Shown: positions 9,392 through 18,975 of the stretch, piece after piece
Numbering within the stretch: position 1 is the first letter of the stretch
Layout of the letters: each line of letters opens with the position of its first letter
DNA from: Sphingobacteriales bacterium
GTDB taxonomy: Bacteria; Bacteroidota; Bacteroidia; UKL13-3
Assembly (NCBI GenBank): GCA_021299635.1
Contig: JAJTFA010000003.1
Location: forward strand, 1-64,000
Length of the DNA stretch: 64,000 bases
Reading direction: 5' to 3'
Notes under the pieces: model-generated
Databases searched by the model: none
The model's input: only the letters and a program-made list of their open reading frames with translations
What the model was told of the DNA's origin: nothing
Translations under genes and position numbers: made by a program

Positions 9392-9503
9392 TTAACTGCC
9401 AACTATTCTGGTTGCTTCTTAGAGAGTTTATGATTGAGATTAAGTCTTCAAACCGATTAAGTGTATTAAATATCTATTGTTGACACCAATTGAAGCAGTA
9501 GTA

Positions 9504-10322
9504 TTACAATTCCTTGTATACCCTAATATAATCAACACTCATAGTGCCGGGGAATGGTGTATTTTCATTGGGAGGGCCAACAAAATTTCCGCCAACAGCA
9601 ACATTTAGTATCATAAAAAAGGGTTGATTAAACACCCAGTTTCCGGGAACTTCTGATGGCGTTATTCTTCTGTACAGGTAATCATTCACAAAAAAATCAA
9701 TTTTGTCGGCATTCCACTCTATTGCATACACATTAAATGCGATATCGAAACGGCTGTTTTGTAGCGCAAAGGGTGTAGTAATAGCCTGACCACCAAAGTA
9801 CCCTGGACCATGAATGGAGCCATACGTAATATTTGAAAATTTCCCTTTTTGCTCCATGATATCAATTTCTCCGCACTGTGGCCAACTTACACTATCTATA
9901 TTGCTGCCAAGCATCCAGAATGCAGGCCATATACCCGAACCGGTAGGCGTTTTTATACGAGCTTCTATTCGGCCATATTGCTGTTCAAATAGGCCCTGTG
10001 TTTTAATACGTGCTGAAGTATAGCTTCCTGCACTTCCCTTCAAAGCCATGATTAACAAATTTCCACTGCCATCTAATGCTACATTTTGAGAGCTCTTCGT
10101 ATACGTCTGAAGCTCGTTATTTCCCCAGCCATTTTGACCCCTACCCAGATCAAATGTCCATTTGTCGGAATCAGGTAAGCTACCTGAATCTCCAACGAAT
10201 TCATCACTCCAAACCAATTCGAAGTTTCTTTCCGGTAGTTTCTGTATCGGTTCAATTTCACAACCTGTAATGATAACAACCAAAGCTACCATCAGTTGTA
10301 TTAAAGTATGCGTATATTTCAT
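9504..10322 (-). CDS. GH16 endo-beta-1,3-glucanase (laminarinase-type) lipoprotein
   Basis: The product has 272 residues. A lipoprotein signal with a good lipobox, IITGC (Cys21), is followed by a single GH16 jelly-roll domain. The catalytic motif GEIDIMEQKG gives nucleophile Glu152, Asp154 and acid/base Glu157. The flanking GIWPAFWMLG and the C-terminal PGTMSVDYIRVYKEL are typical of laminarinase-like GH16 enzymes, which have the extra Met in EIDIME. It is likely to be anchored in the outer membrane and to cut internal beta-1,3 (or mixed 1,3-1,4) bonds. The gene starts 22 bp after the preceding operon gene, and a 112-bp spacer separates it from the phosphorylase gene downstream, the largest gap in the operon. 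Confidence 0.92.
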   Translation of the reverse strand: MKYTHTLIQLMVALVVIITGCEIEPIQKLPERNFELVWSDEFVGDSGSLPDSDKWTFDLGRGQNGWGNNELQTYTKSSQNVALDGSGNLLIMALKGSAGSYTSARIKTQGLFEQQYGRIEARIKTPTGSGIWPAFWMLGSNIDSVSWPQCGEIDIMEQKGKFSNITYGSIHGPGYFGGQAITTPFALQNSRFDIAFNVYAIEWNADKIDFFVNDYLYRRITPSEVPGNWVFNQPFFMILNVAVGGNFVGPPNENTPFPGTMSVDYIRVYKEL

Positions 10323-10344
10323 GTATATGTGTGTTACTGTACTG

Positions 10345-11754
10345 TTATTTATAGAAGTAAATATTATCCAACATAAAATTAGGACCGCCTGTTAGGATAA
10401 TTGCACCTATTTTACTTTTCTGGTTTTGTATTGCTCCGTTTAGGGGTATATCAAACGATTTCCAAACTCCTGTTTGAAAACCTGTTAAAGTTGTTCTTAA
10501 ATCCTTATCGTCTCCTAACGGATTTCCTGTATTTACATCTGTTTCAATAACACCATTGGCACCTATATCCCTAATCTGAATACCAATTGATGTAGACGCA
10601 TTCTCTACATACGCATCTACATGTAAAAAACCAAGAGCAGAAGCATCTATCGGGTTTTCTACAAACATAATTCCTGTATAATTATTCGTGCTGTATTGCA
10701 ATATGCTTCCTTTGCTGGTAGCTATCACTTCTGTTACTGTTGTAGAACCTCCAAAACCGGGAGTGAAATTGCTTGTCGTTGCATTCACGTATGGATCGCT
10801 AAAAATAGATTTTACATCAGATGCCGGACGTGTAGGAACCGGTGCTCCCGGAAAGTCACCTTTTGACTCAATGATGAGTTTGCCTTTTGTAGGCAATCCA
10901 TTTATAGTGGCGGTAATTTCTGTTGTGCCGGTTGCCAGCACTGTTGCCACTCCTTTATCATTAACCGTTGCAACTGTAGGATCGGAACTTTTAAAATCAT
11001 AGTAGGCCGCAGATGAAATCACCTTTACGTCCTGCCCATTAGTGAGGTTATAAACGTGAACCAAACCGGTAACATTAACCGTTGCACCCACAAATGATTT
11101 GATTGAACTTGATAAGCCATTCATAATAGTAGATGTGGGAACACCCACTGTTCCAAGTTGCTCAAATTTTATTTCGTCAAACCAAAGAGTATATCCGGCA
11201 CCGTTTGTCGCCTGGGTTCCCGCTGCAAACCAAAAAACACCCCTCTCATTTATCAGTTTTGATGCATCAGGTATAGGAATAATGACCTTAGTCCAATTGG
11301 TTCCTACATTTATGTTCTGAACTGAAACCATGTATTTATCACCCAAATAGTCAATCCCATAACCTGCATCTCCAAGCTTTGTTCCCGTTGAAGCTTTAAC
11401 ATAAAAAGTTAGAGCATCATAACCACTTAGGTTTCTTCCCGGGCCATCCACTCTAAATATGGCTCCTGCATACGTGCCAGTTGGATCGGTGTTGTTGGGA
11501 ACATCTATTCGTATGGACGCATTGCTTTCGAATCCTTCATTCATATCTACTGAAAATACATCCGGTTTGGCATCGGCAAAAGGCAGATAAAAATCTGAAC
11601 CTAAACCAATAAAGTTATCGGTAAATATTTCTGCAGTTGTTGCGTAGGATGGCAATACCGCATCATCAGACAATTTTCGTTCGCATCCTATATGTGTAAG
11701 TACCATCGTATACACTAGGATTAGTTGTATGCTTATTTTAACTGGCCTGGTCAT
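10345..11754 (-). CDS. Surface glycan-binding-type lipoprotein with a central Big_2 domain
   Basis: The 469-residue product has a signal ending in a lipobox-like HIGC (Cys24). Three regions can be seen. Residues about 40-195 form a beta-sandwich resembling carbohydrate-binding modules (ending YTLWFDEIKFEQLG). Residues about 200-300 form a bacterial Ig-like Big_2 domain (DPTVATVNDKGVATVLATG). Residues about 310-469 form a module related to the repeats of the left-edge gene (PVPTRPASDVKSIFSDPYVN, ending FMLDNIYFYK). No catalytic motif is visible. Position between the barrel-fusion gene and GH16, together with the architecture, suits a SusE/F- or SGBP-like role in holding glucan at the cell surface. 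The ligand is inferred from context. Confidence 0.75.
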   Translation of the reverse strand: MTRPVKISIQLILVYTMVLTHIGCERKLSDDAVLPSYATTAEIFTDNFIGLGSDFYLPFADAKPDVFSVDMNEGFESNASIRIDVPNNTDPTGTYAGAIFRVDGPGRNLSGYDALTFYVKASTGTKLGDAGYGIDYLGDKYMVSVQNINVGTNWTKVIIPIPDASKLINERGVFWFAAGTQATNGAGYTLWFDEIKFEQLGTVGVPTSTIMNGLSSSIKSFVGATVNVTGLVHVYNLTNGQDVKVISSAAYYDFKSSDPTVATVNDKGVATVLATGTTEITATINGLPTKGKLIIESKGDFPGAPVPTRPASDVKSIFSDPYVNATTSNFTPGFGGSTTVTEVIATSKGSILQYSTNNYTGIMFVENPIDASALGFLHVDAYVENASTSIGIQIRDIGANGVIETDVNTGNPLGDDKDLRTTLTGFQTGVWKSFDIPLNGAIQNQKSKIGAIILTGGPNFMLDNIYFYK

Positions 11755-11785
11755 CTTGTTTGTATTAAATCTGTATTGTGTGTTT

Positions 11786-14700
11786 TTAGTTATTGATATT
11801 TATCTGAATATAAGTTCGAATTTCCCATTCGTTACCGTCAGGAAAACCAATAGCATCAGGATCCGGAACAAACTGTCCAAGAATATCAAGTTTTGTCGTA
11901 GGCGAGTACCTGTTCGAGTATCTGTTCAGTGTACGGTAGGTGCCACGAACACCGAGTTTACTGCCCGGCATCATAAACCAATCCGGCTTGCTTATTTCTA
12001 CCGACCAGTCGGCTATTAACTGCAGCGGAAATGTGAGGTTAAAATCCCTGTGGTAATCAAACGGACCCCAATCATCAATTTTCATAATAGTTGCCAGCTT
12101 CATCTTTCTGTAAATAGTACGAACATCTACTCCATATCGATTTATTGTTCGCATATCGCTTCCGTTGGCTTGTCCGTTTCCAAAATATATATTCCCGATG
12201 AAACCAAATTCCGGACTAATTTTCGAGACTACCCGTGTGTTCACCTCCCAAAGATCTTGTGCAGGTGCCGAACCCGGGAACACAAATGTAGTACGACCAT
12301 TGCCAAGAATACCTATAGCAGCGTCTTGAACAGTGGGCAAGTGACGGTAAACGAAGCCGGCACTCATGGCGAATGAGGCATCTTCCATCCGGTCATTGTC
12401 CCATTCATACATCCACGTAGCCGGTGTGGGATCATACGTAATCAAGATTTCGCCACCCGCTGTTTCTCTGTTTCCTCTAACAGAAAATGGATCATCCAGT
12501 ATATTTCTGGGACGTGCCGGTGCTGCAAACTCCGGACCAATGGGCCCTACTAAAGGTTTTTGATACAAGAAATTGGGTGCAAATTGAAATTTACCCACGT
12601 TGTACGTAAATCCCGTTAGAGCATTATACATATTACCGCTTCCGGCATCTTTAAGTAGCCATCCGGTAAAGGTTTTGGTTTGATCAATGCCCCCATTGGC
12701 AACCAATCCCATGTACGAAACAAGTCCATACCAGTTTATAGGTCCTGCTGAGAATGTAAGCTTTAGCTTGCCACCAAAATTATCAGTACTTTTTATTTTA
12801 TCTACATAGACCAAGTTGTTTTCAACCATTTGAAATGACCTGCCGTTTAATGGCTGTCCACCCCAAATGCCACCGAGGTTAATGGTGATTTTTTTCATTT
12901 TTTTCCCAACTACTAAAGTCATGCGTCTTGTTTTAGGGATTGGAACCGCAAACGAACTTTGCAGATTATTTCGCTGAACAAGATCTTCATGAAATATTCC
13001 CGTAAAATCGATACCAGCTACAGTTTTGCTATATTTTACCAAAAATGCCGGGTTAGCCCCCCACCACAATTCAGGACCAAATGCAATCTTCAATCCCTTT
13101 ATCTTCCGTTTACCTTCCAATTCAAAACCGAAAGGTGCAATACCATTATACAGGTCAATATTAGGCCCGTAGTTTGCTTCAGGATACAGTCCAAAAAAAT
13201 CACCTTCGTACCCCCAGTGGTAGTGGCCAGTTCTATAAAATCCGGTTAATTTATATTCTTTGGCATCCCAGCTATAGCTGGCCCTGTATAGCTGTACTCT
13301 GTTATTCGAATTTAATTGCTGCGGACCATTAGGACTTGAAACGATTACAGGTCGGCCTCTGTTTTCATAAAATATTTCATCGATGGGTTTTGTGGCTACG
13401 TTTCCTAAAATATTAAACTGAACATTTGCTTTCATATTGGGTGCTGGCCTCGCTGTTACACCTATGTTAAAAGACTCCATGTTGTCAAAGCCCCTTGCAT
13501 TAGGATAAGTCGCTGTATTCGATGCATTTGCAGCAGTTGGTGTAGTTATTAAGCTACCGCCTGTATAATATGTATTAAAGGTAGCTTGCAAATTACTTAC
13601 ATACAACTTGCCTTTATCTTCTGTTTCCAATACGGCTTTATCGCCTCGTGCTCTTAGGGTATAATCAGTAACAACTATTCTGCTGAACAACGTGTTAATG
13701 GACTCAAGCGATTCGTTGTACGGATTAATTTTATGAACGGTTTGTAAAGCATAATAAGCAGCCCTTGGATACAGCTCATAATTGCCACGTTCGTTTAGCT
13801 GGCCCTTGGCACAAATGCCAAACCACTCTTCATTCATGTTGTTCTCACCTGCAATATAATCATTGCGGTAACCCCCGTTCGACCAAGAAGCCGCTACATC
13901 GTGTTCGTCTAAATTTAAAGTCTGCCCCGTTTTCCACCACCCGTCACTAAACTGAAATGTAAAACCACCTAAACTAACTTCGTTTTTTCCCAGACCCGAA
14001 GCATTTTCATAAATCTCCTTCCAGTTGCTTATTAAAACTTGTGCCTGATAAGTCTGATCCTCCCTATTGGCCAGCGTATTGTATGCATCCGAACCAAATT
14101 CAGTAAGAATCAATGGCATATTCAGTTCCTTTTTTACCCGCTCGTATAAATCGGTAAATGTAATTCCTCGGTAACAGTTAATTCCAAGAATATCGACATC
14201 CTTACATTCTTGCGCTATGATTTCTGAAAACAGTAAATCGCCATTGCAAATGGCAATTGGGTGATTTTTATCTATTGCTTTCAATTCTTTGGCTGCAAGG
14301 TTAAAAAGACTATATAAATAATAGGCATCACGGGTTGATTGGCGATCAGCAAACGGAATATTTTCAGTTTCGGCTCCTCTCCAAAAAAGCCCGTAATTGT
14401 TTTCATTGCCCAATAAAAAAAGTAATAGCCCCGGAGTTTCTTTGTACTCGACTACCATCTCTTTTGTTTCTTTAAGCAATTGATTGCGCACTTGCGGATC
14501 CGAATAATTGGTATTTGGTTGCCACCTTCCATTGACAGTAATGCCATATCGGCCAAACGAATGATTGAGCATGGTGTAAATTCCATAATTTTCATAGATG
14601 TATTTAATCCATCTCGCAGGTATGCCTGTATACTGCCTGATTACATTTACATGCATGTTCTTAAGCAACGACATTTCATTATCGAGTGCTGCACGAATGA

Positions 14701-14905
14701 CTTCATCAGCTTGATTCCACAGACTATAGGTATAATTTGTTCCTATGGGAAAATAATCCCAGTTCATTCCATTAATAAAGGTTGGTTTCCCGTTTATACT
14801 TAGTATGTAGCCATTACCCGATTTACTAACCATCACCTGATCGCTTTGTGAAAATGCCAGAATGGGAGTTAAACACAGGAGAAAGTGAAATACAATCTTT
14901 TTCAT
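11786..14905 (-). CDS. Clan GH-A glycosidase domain fused to a C-terminal outer-membrane beta-barrel-like domain
   Basis: The 1039-residue product has a Sec signal peptide (residues 1-20). Residues about 25-400 are a TIM-barrel of GH2-C/GH5/GH72-like type: NGKPTFINGMNWDYFPIG, acid/base motif FLLGNENNYG with Glu168, and nucleophile motif LILTEFGSD with Glu269. From about residue 470 to 1039 the sequence changes to alternating hydrophobic/aromatic strands with polar turns (for example FNIGVTARPAPNMKANVQF, YKLTGFYRTGHYHWGY, FGFELEGKRKIKGLKIAFG). It ends in a strand-like stretch, WEIRTYIQININN. This resembles an outer-membrane porin, although the last residue is Asn rather than the usual aromatic. 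It is the first gene of the glucan operon. It could hydrolyse glucan at the surface and pass products through its own pore, which is inference. Confidence 0.65.
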   Translation of the reverse strand: MKKIVFHFLLCLTPILAFSQSDQVMVSKSGNGYILSINGKPTFINGMNWDYFPIGTNYTYSLWNQADEVIRAALDNEMSLLKNMHVNVIRQYTGIPARWIKYIYENYGIYTMLNHSFGRYGITVNGRWQPNTNYSDPQVRNQLLKETKEMVVEYKETPGLLLFLLGNENNYGLFWRGAETENIPFADRQSTRDAYYLYSLFNLAAKELKAIDKNHPIAICNGDLLFSEIIAQECKDVDILGINCYRGITFTDLYERVKKELNMPLILTEFGSDAYNTLANREDQTYQAQVLISNWKEIYENASGLGKNEVSLGGFTFQFSDGWWKTGQTLNLDEHDVAASWSNGGYRNDYIAGENNMNEEWFGICAKGQLNERGNYELYPRAAYYALQTVHKINPYNESLESINTLFSRIVVTDYTLRARGDKAVLETEDKGKLYVSNLQATFNTYYTGGSLITTPTAANASNTATYPNARGFDNMESFNIGVTARPAPNMKANVQFNILGNVATKPIDEIFYENRGRPVIVSSPNGPQQLNSNNRVQLYRASYSWDAKEYKLTGFYRTGHYHWGYEGDFFGLYPEANYGPNIDLYNGIAPFGFELEGKRKIKGLKIAFGPELWWGANPAFLVKYSKTVAGIDFTGIFHEDLVQRNNLQSSFAVPIPKTRRMTLVVGKKMKKITINLGGIWGGQPLNGRSFQMVENNLVYVDKIKSTDNFGGKLKLTFSAGPINWYGLVSYMGLVANGGIDQTKTFTGWLLKDAGSGNMYNALTGFTYNVGKFQFAPNFLYQKPLVGPIGPEFAAPARPRNILDDPFSVRGNRETAGGEILITYDPTPATWMYEWDNDRMEDASFAMSAGFVYRHLPTVQDAAIGILGNGRTTFVFPGSAPAQDLWEVNTRVVSKISPEFGFIGNIYFGNGQANGSDMRTINRYGVDVRTIYRKMKLATIMKIDDWGPFDYHRDFNLTFPLQLIADWSVEISKPDWFMMPGSKLGVRGTYRTLNRYSNRYSPTTKLDILGQFVPDPDAIGFPDGNEWEIRTYIQININN

Positions 14906-15361
14906 TCCGTGCTGTTATTAAGTGTGCATCCGTAAAAAAATTTAAGGTTAGCACATGGTGTGTTTATGATATAAAATTTGAATTTGCTCATTCATTAATT
15001 CTGTTTAAATTTAATTATGGTTAAATTTACTATAACTAAGGTAACAAAATAAATTACTTAACAATCAAGTTTTCGAAATTCATTTAGATAAATAGGTATA
15101 AATAATAGCAAATCAGGTAAATAATTACCAATTAGCAGACATTGCATTCAGCCGGATGAACGGTTTTAAAAATCGTTTAAATAACCTACAATACATCGTA
15201 ATCAGCTCCCTGATAATAGCGCATGTGTTTAACCTGAAACCGCAATTTGCAGTTTACCCTTTTAAGCCAAGGTTTGGCTTCTGCAGGCCACGCAAAACAG
15301 AGTACAATACGCATGTATTACAATTCATGTAAAAACCGGCATGAACGGAAAATGAGTGGTG
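14906..15361. other. 456-bp spacer: leader of the glucan operon and downstream flank of purD
   Basis: This AT-rich spacer holds the promoter region of the minus-strand operon starting at 14905. No exact TTTG/TAnnTTTG Bacteroidota promoter pair could be found. A direct repeat of TTAAATTTA occurs near 15003-15028, followed by TACTATAA, the core of the palindrome at 812-830. On the plus strand 15156-15332 could encode 58 residues (MNGFKNRLNNLQYIVISSL...), but there is no recognisable family or ribosome-binding site. No terminator-like hairpin stands out for purD. Confidence 0.5.
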
Positions 15362-16645
15362 TTAATTTTTTACAAACTCATAACCAATATCACTTCGGTA
15401 ATATTTGCCTTCAAATAAAATGGTTTCTGCATTTTGTTTAGATAGTTCAATGGCTGTTGCTAAATTATCGGCAAGCGAGGTAACAGCAATTATACGTCCT
15501 CCATTTGTGAGAAGTTGTTGCTGCTCATTTCTTTTTGTGCCCGAATGAAATACCAGACTGTTTACCACTGTATCGCTTCCTGAAATAACTTTACCTTTTT
15601 CGTATTCGCCAGGATATCCTTTGGAAACCAGCATAATGGTTGCCGCATGTTGCGCAGAAATTTGAAGTTCCACCTGATTCAATCTGCAATCACCTGTTGC
15701 CAGCATCAATTCGGCAAAGTCAGATGTTATACGCGGTAATACCGCCTCGGTTTCCGGATCGCCCATGCGGCAATTGTATTCAATCACATACGGTTCTTCA
15801 GCCACATTCATCAATCCAATAAAAATAAAACCATTATAGGATATTCCTTCAGCCTTTAATCCATTGATGGTAGGCTTGATGATGCGCTCTTCTACTTTTT
15901 GCATAAAAGATGCATCGGCAAAAGGAACCGGAGAAATGGCGCCCATGCCACCGGTATTTAGTCCGGTATCTCCTTCGCCTATGCGTTTATAGTCTTTTGC
16001 CTCCGGCAGTAATTTATAGGATTGCCCATCGGTAAGCACAAATACAGATAGCTCTATTCCTTTTAAAAATTCTTCTACCACCACTTTGCTTCCTGATGAA
16101 CCAAACTTGCCATTATTAATCATGGCTTCCAGTTCGGCAGAGGCTTCAACATGCGACTCACAAATAAGCACACCTTTGCCTGCTGCAAGCCCATCTGCCT
16201 TAAGCACTACAGGCAGGGAATGTGCTTGAACATACTTTAATCCTTCCTGAATATTTTCTGCAGTAAAAGTTTGGTAAGCTGCTGTTGGAATATGGTATTT
16301 AGCCATAAACGCTTTGCTAAAATCTTTACTGCCTTCTAATTGAGCACCTGTTTTATCAGGACCTACAAAAGGTATTTGCTTTAACTTATCATCTGCATCA
16401 AAATGATTTTTAATGCCTTTTACCAGCGGCTCTTCCGGCCCCACCACTACAAGGCCAATTTCATTATCTAAGCAAAATTTGCCCACCATGGTAAAATCGT
16501 TCGGCTCTAGCGGCACATTCATGCCAAGCTCTGCAGTGCCGGCATTTCCCGGCATAATAAACAGTTTCTCGCAAAGCGGACTTTGTTTTATTTTATAGGC
16601 AAAAGCATGTTCGCGCCCACCTGATCCAATCACTAAAATATTCAT
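15362..16645 (-). CDS. purD: Phosphoribosylamine--glycine ligase (GAR synthetase)
   Basis: This 427-residue cytosolic enzyme ligates glycine to 5-phosphoribosylamine using ATP, the second step of de novo purine synthesis. Family features are the N-terminal MNILVIGSGGREHAF, the ATP-grasp region (VVLKADGLAAGKGV), the substrate loop GDTGLNTGGMGAISP and the C-terminal metal-site motif YNCRMGDPETE. Length matches the family. It is a stand-alone gene here, separated by 60 bp from the ABC exporter gene upstream of it on the same strand. Confidence is high. Confidence 0.97.
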   Translation of the reverse strand: MNILVIGSGGREHAFAYKIKQSPLCEKLFIMPGNAGTAELGMNVPLEPNDFTMVGKFCLDNEIGLVVVGPEEPLVKGIKNHFDADDKLKQIPFVGPDKTGAQLEGSKDFSKAFMAKYHIPTAAYQTFTAENIQEGLKYVQAHSLPVVLKADGLAAGKGVLICESHVEASAELEAMINNGKFGSSGSKVVVEEFLKGIELSVFVLTDGQSYKLLPEAKDYKRIGEGDTGLNTGGMGAISPVPFADASFMQKVEERIIKPTINGLKAEGISYNGFIFIGLMNVAEEPYVIEYNCRMGDPETEAVLPRITSDFAELMLATGDCRLNQVELQISAQHAATIMLVSKGYPGEYEKGKVISGSDTVVNSLVFHSGTKRNEQQQLLTNGGRIIAVTSLADNLATAIELSKQNAETILFEGKYYRSDIGYEFVKN

Positions 16646-16705
16646 ATATGTTGTGGAATTGAATTGCGAATATACATTGCCGGCCGAAAAAAATGGCCTG
16701 TATTA

Positions 16706-18532
16706 TTAGCCTTGGGTGAGTTGTTGCAAATCATACAACTCTTTATATAATCCACCATTTTGCAGCAATTCTGCATGGGTACCTTGTTCGGCTATTTCGC
16801 CTTTGCTCATCACCACAATTACATCTGCACTCTGAATAGTACTTAAGCGGTGGGCAATAACCACCGTGGTGCGCCCTTTCATGATATTGGATAAAGCGTC
16901 CTGTACAAGGCGCTCAGAAGAAGTATCCAGTGCAGAGGTAGCTTCATCCAGAATTAAAATTTGCGGATTTTTTTGCACCGCTCTAGCTATGCTGATACGT
17001 TGCTTTTGCCCACCGCTGAGTTTATTTCCACGGTCGCCAATATTTGTATTAAAGCCTTCCGGAGTTTCCTTTATAAATTCGTATGCATTGGCTATGCGTG
17101 CAGAATTTTCTACCTGCTCGTCTAAACTGTTGGATTGACCAAAGGCTATGTTGTTAAAAATACTGTCGTTAAATAAAATAGACTCTTGCGAAACAATGCC
17201 CATTAATTTTCTAAGCTCAAGAATTTTGTAGTCGCGTATATCTACTCCATCAATCAGCACAGTACCTTCGGTGGGGTCATAAAATCGGGGTATTAGATCA
17301 GTTAAGGTAGATTTGCCGGAACCTGATGGACCAACCAATGCAACTGTTTTGCCTTTTTCAATAACAAGGTTAATATTTTTCAAAACAGGCTCGTTACCAT
17401 ATGAGAAGCTTACGTTTTTGAATTCAATTTTATTTTGGAAACCTTCAATATTGGTGGCCTGTTGCTTCTCTACAATTTTTTCTTCACTGTTCAATACCTC
17501 TTCAATGCGACCCAAAGATATTAGTCCTTTCTGCATTCGGCTATATGCAGTTGAGTAGGCTTTTGCCGGTGGAATGAGCTGAGAAAAAACTGTAACAAAA
17601 CCAATAAATGTATCAGCAGTCATATTGTTCTCATGATGTAAAACCATGCTGCCACCATACCATAAAACAAAAGCAAGTATGCCAATGGTAAGGGTTTCAG
17701 ATATAGGCGAAGCCGCATCTAACAATCGGTTACCTTTAATATAAACCCGGGTATACTTGTCGTTTTGCTCACCAAATTTCTTTCTTAGAAAATATTGCGC
17801 ATTAAATGCTTTGATGATGCGAACGCCCATCAGTGTCTCCTCAAAAGTTGATACCATTGTATCCAACTGGTCCTGACCTCTTCTGGCTTGCTTGCGCAGT
17901 TTACGTGTAATACGTCCGAGAAAAAGAATGATAATAGGTAATGACAAGAGTACTATCATGGTTAATACCGGACTCATCCAGATTAAAAATGAAAGAGAAA
18001 GAATAATGGTTAGCGGCTCTTTAAACATGGCTTCCAGAGAACTCATAATGGAGTATTCAAGCTCTTGTGCATCACTGCTCATGCGTGTAAGCAAATCGCC
18101 TTTACGTTCTGAAGAGAAGTAAGAAAGAGGTAAAATAAGCACGTGCTGATATAATCTGTTGCGTACATCTCTTACAATATTGTTGCGCAGAGGTACCATA
18201 AAAAATAAGGCCATGTAGCGACATACATTCTTAAAAAAGATCATTACCACCACTACTATGCTAATAAATACAAGTCCTGCCTCTGGCCCGTTGGCCATAA
18301 TAATCTGAGAGATAAGATATTTAAGCTGCCCATAAATTGCGGTAAAATTAGGCTCAAGCGGAGGCCTTACCGCTAACAGTTCATTTGGCTTAAATAAAAT
18401 ATTTAAAAAAGGCATGAGCAGCGAAAGCGAGAACAATTCAAAAACAATTGAGAATAAATTGAAAAACACATTTAAAAAAGCATACGTTTTATAAGGCGCT
18501 GCCAGTTTAATGAGTTTTATAAAACCTTTCAT
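16706..18532 (-). CDS. MsbA-like ABC exporter (fused permease and ATPase)
   Basis: The product has 608 residues. A six-helix transmembrane domain occupies about residues 15-335. The ATPase domain has Walker A GPSGSGKST (401-409), signature LSGGQ (505-509) and Walker B ILILDE (525-530), followed by the H-loop region VVIAHRLSTI. This is the homodimeric exporter type used for lipid A or other lipids and for drugs. In Bacteroidota such single exporters often serve as MsbA, the lipid A-core flippase, but the substrate cannot be read from sequence. It is divergent from rbfA with a 77-bp spacer that must hold both promoters. Confidence 0.9.
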   Translation of the reverse strand: MKGFIKLIKLAAPYKTYAFLNVFFNLFSIVFELFSLSLLMPFLNILFKPNELLAVRPPLEPNFTAIYGQLKYLISQIIMANGPEAGLVFISIVVVVMIFFKNVCRYMALFFMVPLRNNIVRDVRNRLYQHVLILPLSYFSSERKGDLLTRMSSDAQELEYSIMSSLEAMFKEPLTIILSLSFLIWMSPVLTMIVLLSLPIIILFLGRITRKLRKQARRGQDQLDTMVSTFEETLMGVRIIKAFNAQYFLRKKFGEQNDKYTRVYIKGNRLLDAASPISETLTIGILAFVLWYGGSMVLHHENNMTADTFIGFVTVFSQLIPPAKAYSTAYSRMQKGLISLGRIEEVLNSEEKIVEKQQATNIEGFQNKIEFKNVSFSYGNEPVLKNINLVIEKGKTVALVGPSGSGKSTLTDLIPRFYDPTEGTVLIDGVDIRDYKILELRKLMGIVSQESILFNDSIFNNIAFGQSNSLDEQVENSARIANAYEFIKETPEGFNTNIGDRGNKLSGGQKQRISIARAVQKNPQILILDEATSALDTSSERLVQDALSNIMKGRTTVVIAHRLSTIQSADVIVVMSKGEIAEQGTHAELLQNGGLYKELYDLQQLTQG

Positions 18533-18609
18533 TTGCTGTGGCTTGTGTTAATTATGCAGCAAATAAAGAGATTAATGCCTAAATCACAATTTATTCCCAT
18601 ATTTGTGGC

Positions 18610-18966
18610 ATGAGTATCAGGCAGGAAAAGTTTGCCGGTTTATTACAGCAGGAACTGGCTTCAGTATTTATGGAGAAAAGATCAGCGTATTTTGGAAATG
18701 CTTTTATAACCATTACCAAAGTTACCATATCTCCTGATTTGGGATATGCCAAAGTTTATTTGAGTATGCTGCAGGTTTCCAACAAGGATGAAATGCTTAA
18801 TATTATCAACTTTCATAACAAACATATCAGACAGGAACTAGCTGCAAAAATAAGGAAACAGGTACGGATCATTCCGGAACTGACATTTTATATTGATGAT
18901 AGCCTTGATTATGTATTTCATATGGAAAAGGTATTTAAAGATATAAAAGACAAAGAAGGCCGCTAA
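18610..18966 (+). CDS. rbfA: Ribosome-binding factor A
   Basis: The 118-residue KH-like protein aids late 30S maturation by acting on the 5' end of 16S rRNA. The N-terminal RQEKFAGLLQQELASVF, the central ISPDLGYAKVYLSM and the C-terminal IPELTFYIDDSLDYVFHMEKV match the RbfA pattern. It starts at the ATG at 18610, and the next gene follows after 9 bp, so the two RNA-related genes form an operon. Confidence 0.95.
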   Translation: MSIRQEKFAGLLQQELASVFMEKRSAYFGNAFITITKVTISPDLGYAKVYLSMLQVSNKDEMLNIINFHNKHIRQELAAKIRKQVRIIPELTFYIDDSLDYVFHMEKVFKDIKDKEGR

Positions 18967-18975
18967 GCCCATTAC

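Noticed and set aside
10076-10395. Several 60-80-codon frames opposite the GH16 gene
   Set aside because: They are antisense to a gene with intact catalytic motifs and show no protein-like features.
15156-15332. 58-codon small ORF in the operon leader
   Set aside because: No ribosome site, no homology recognised and no conservation data; described only as part of the spacer.
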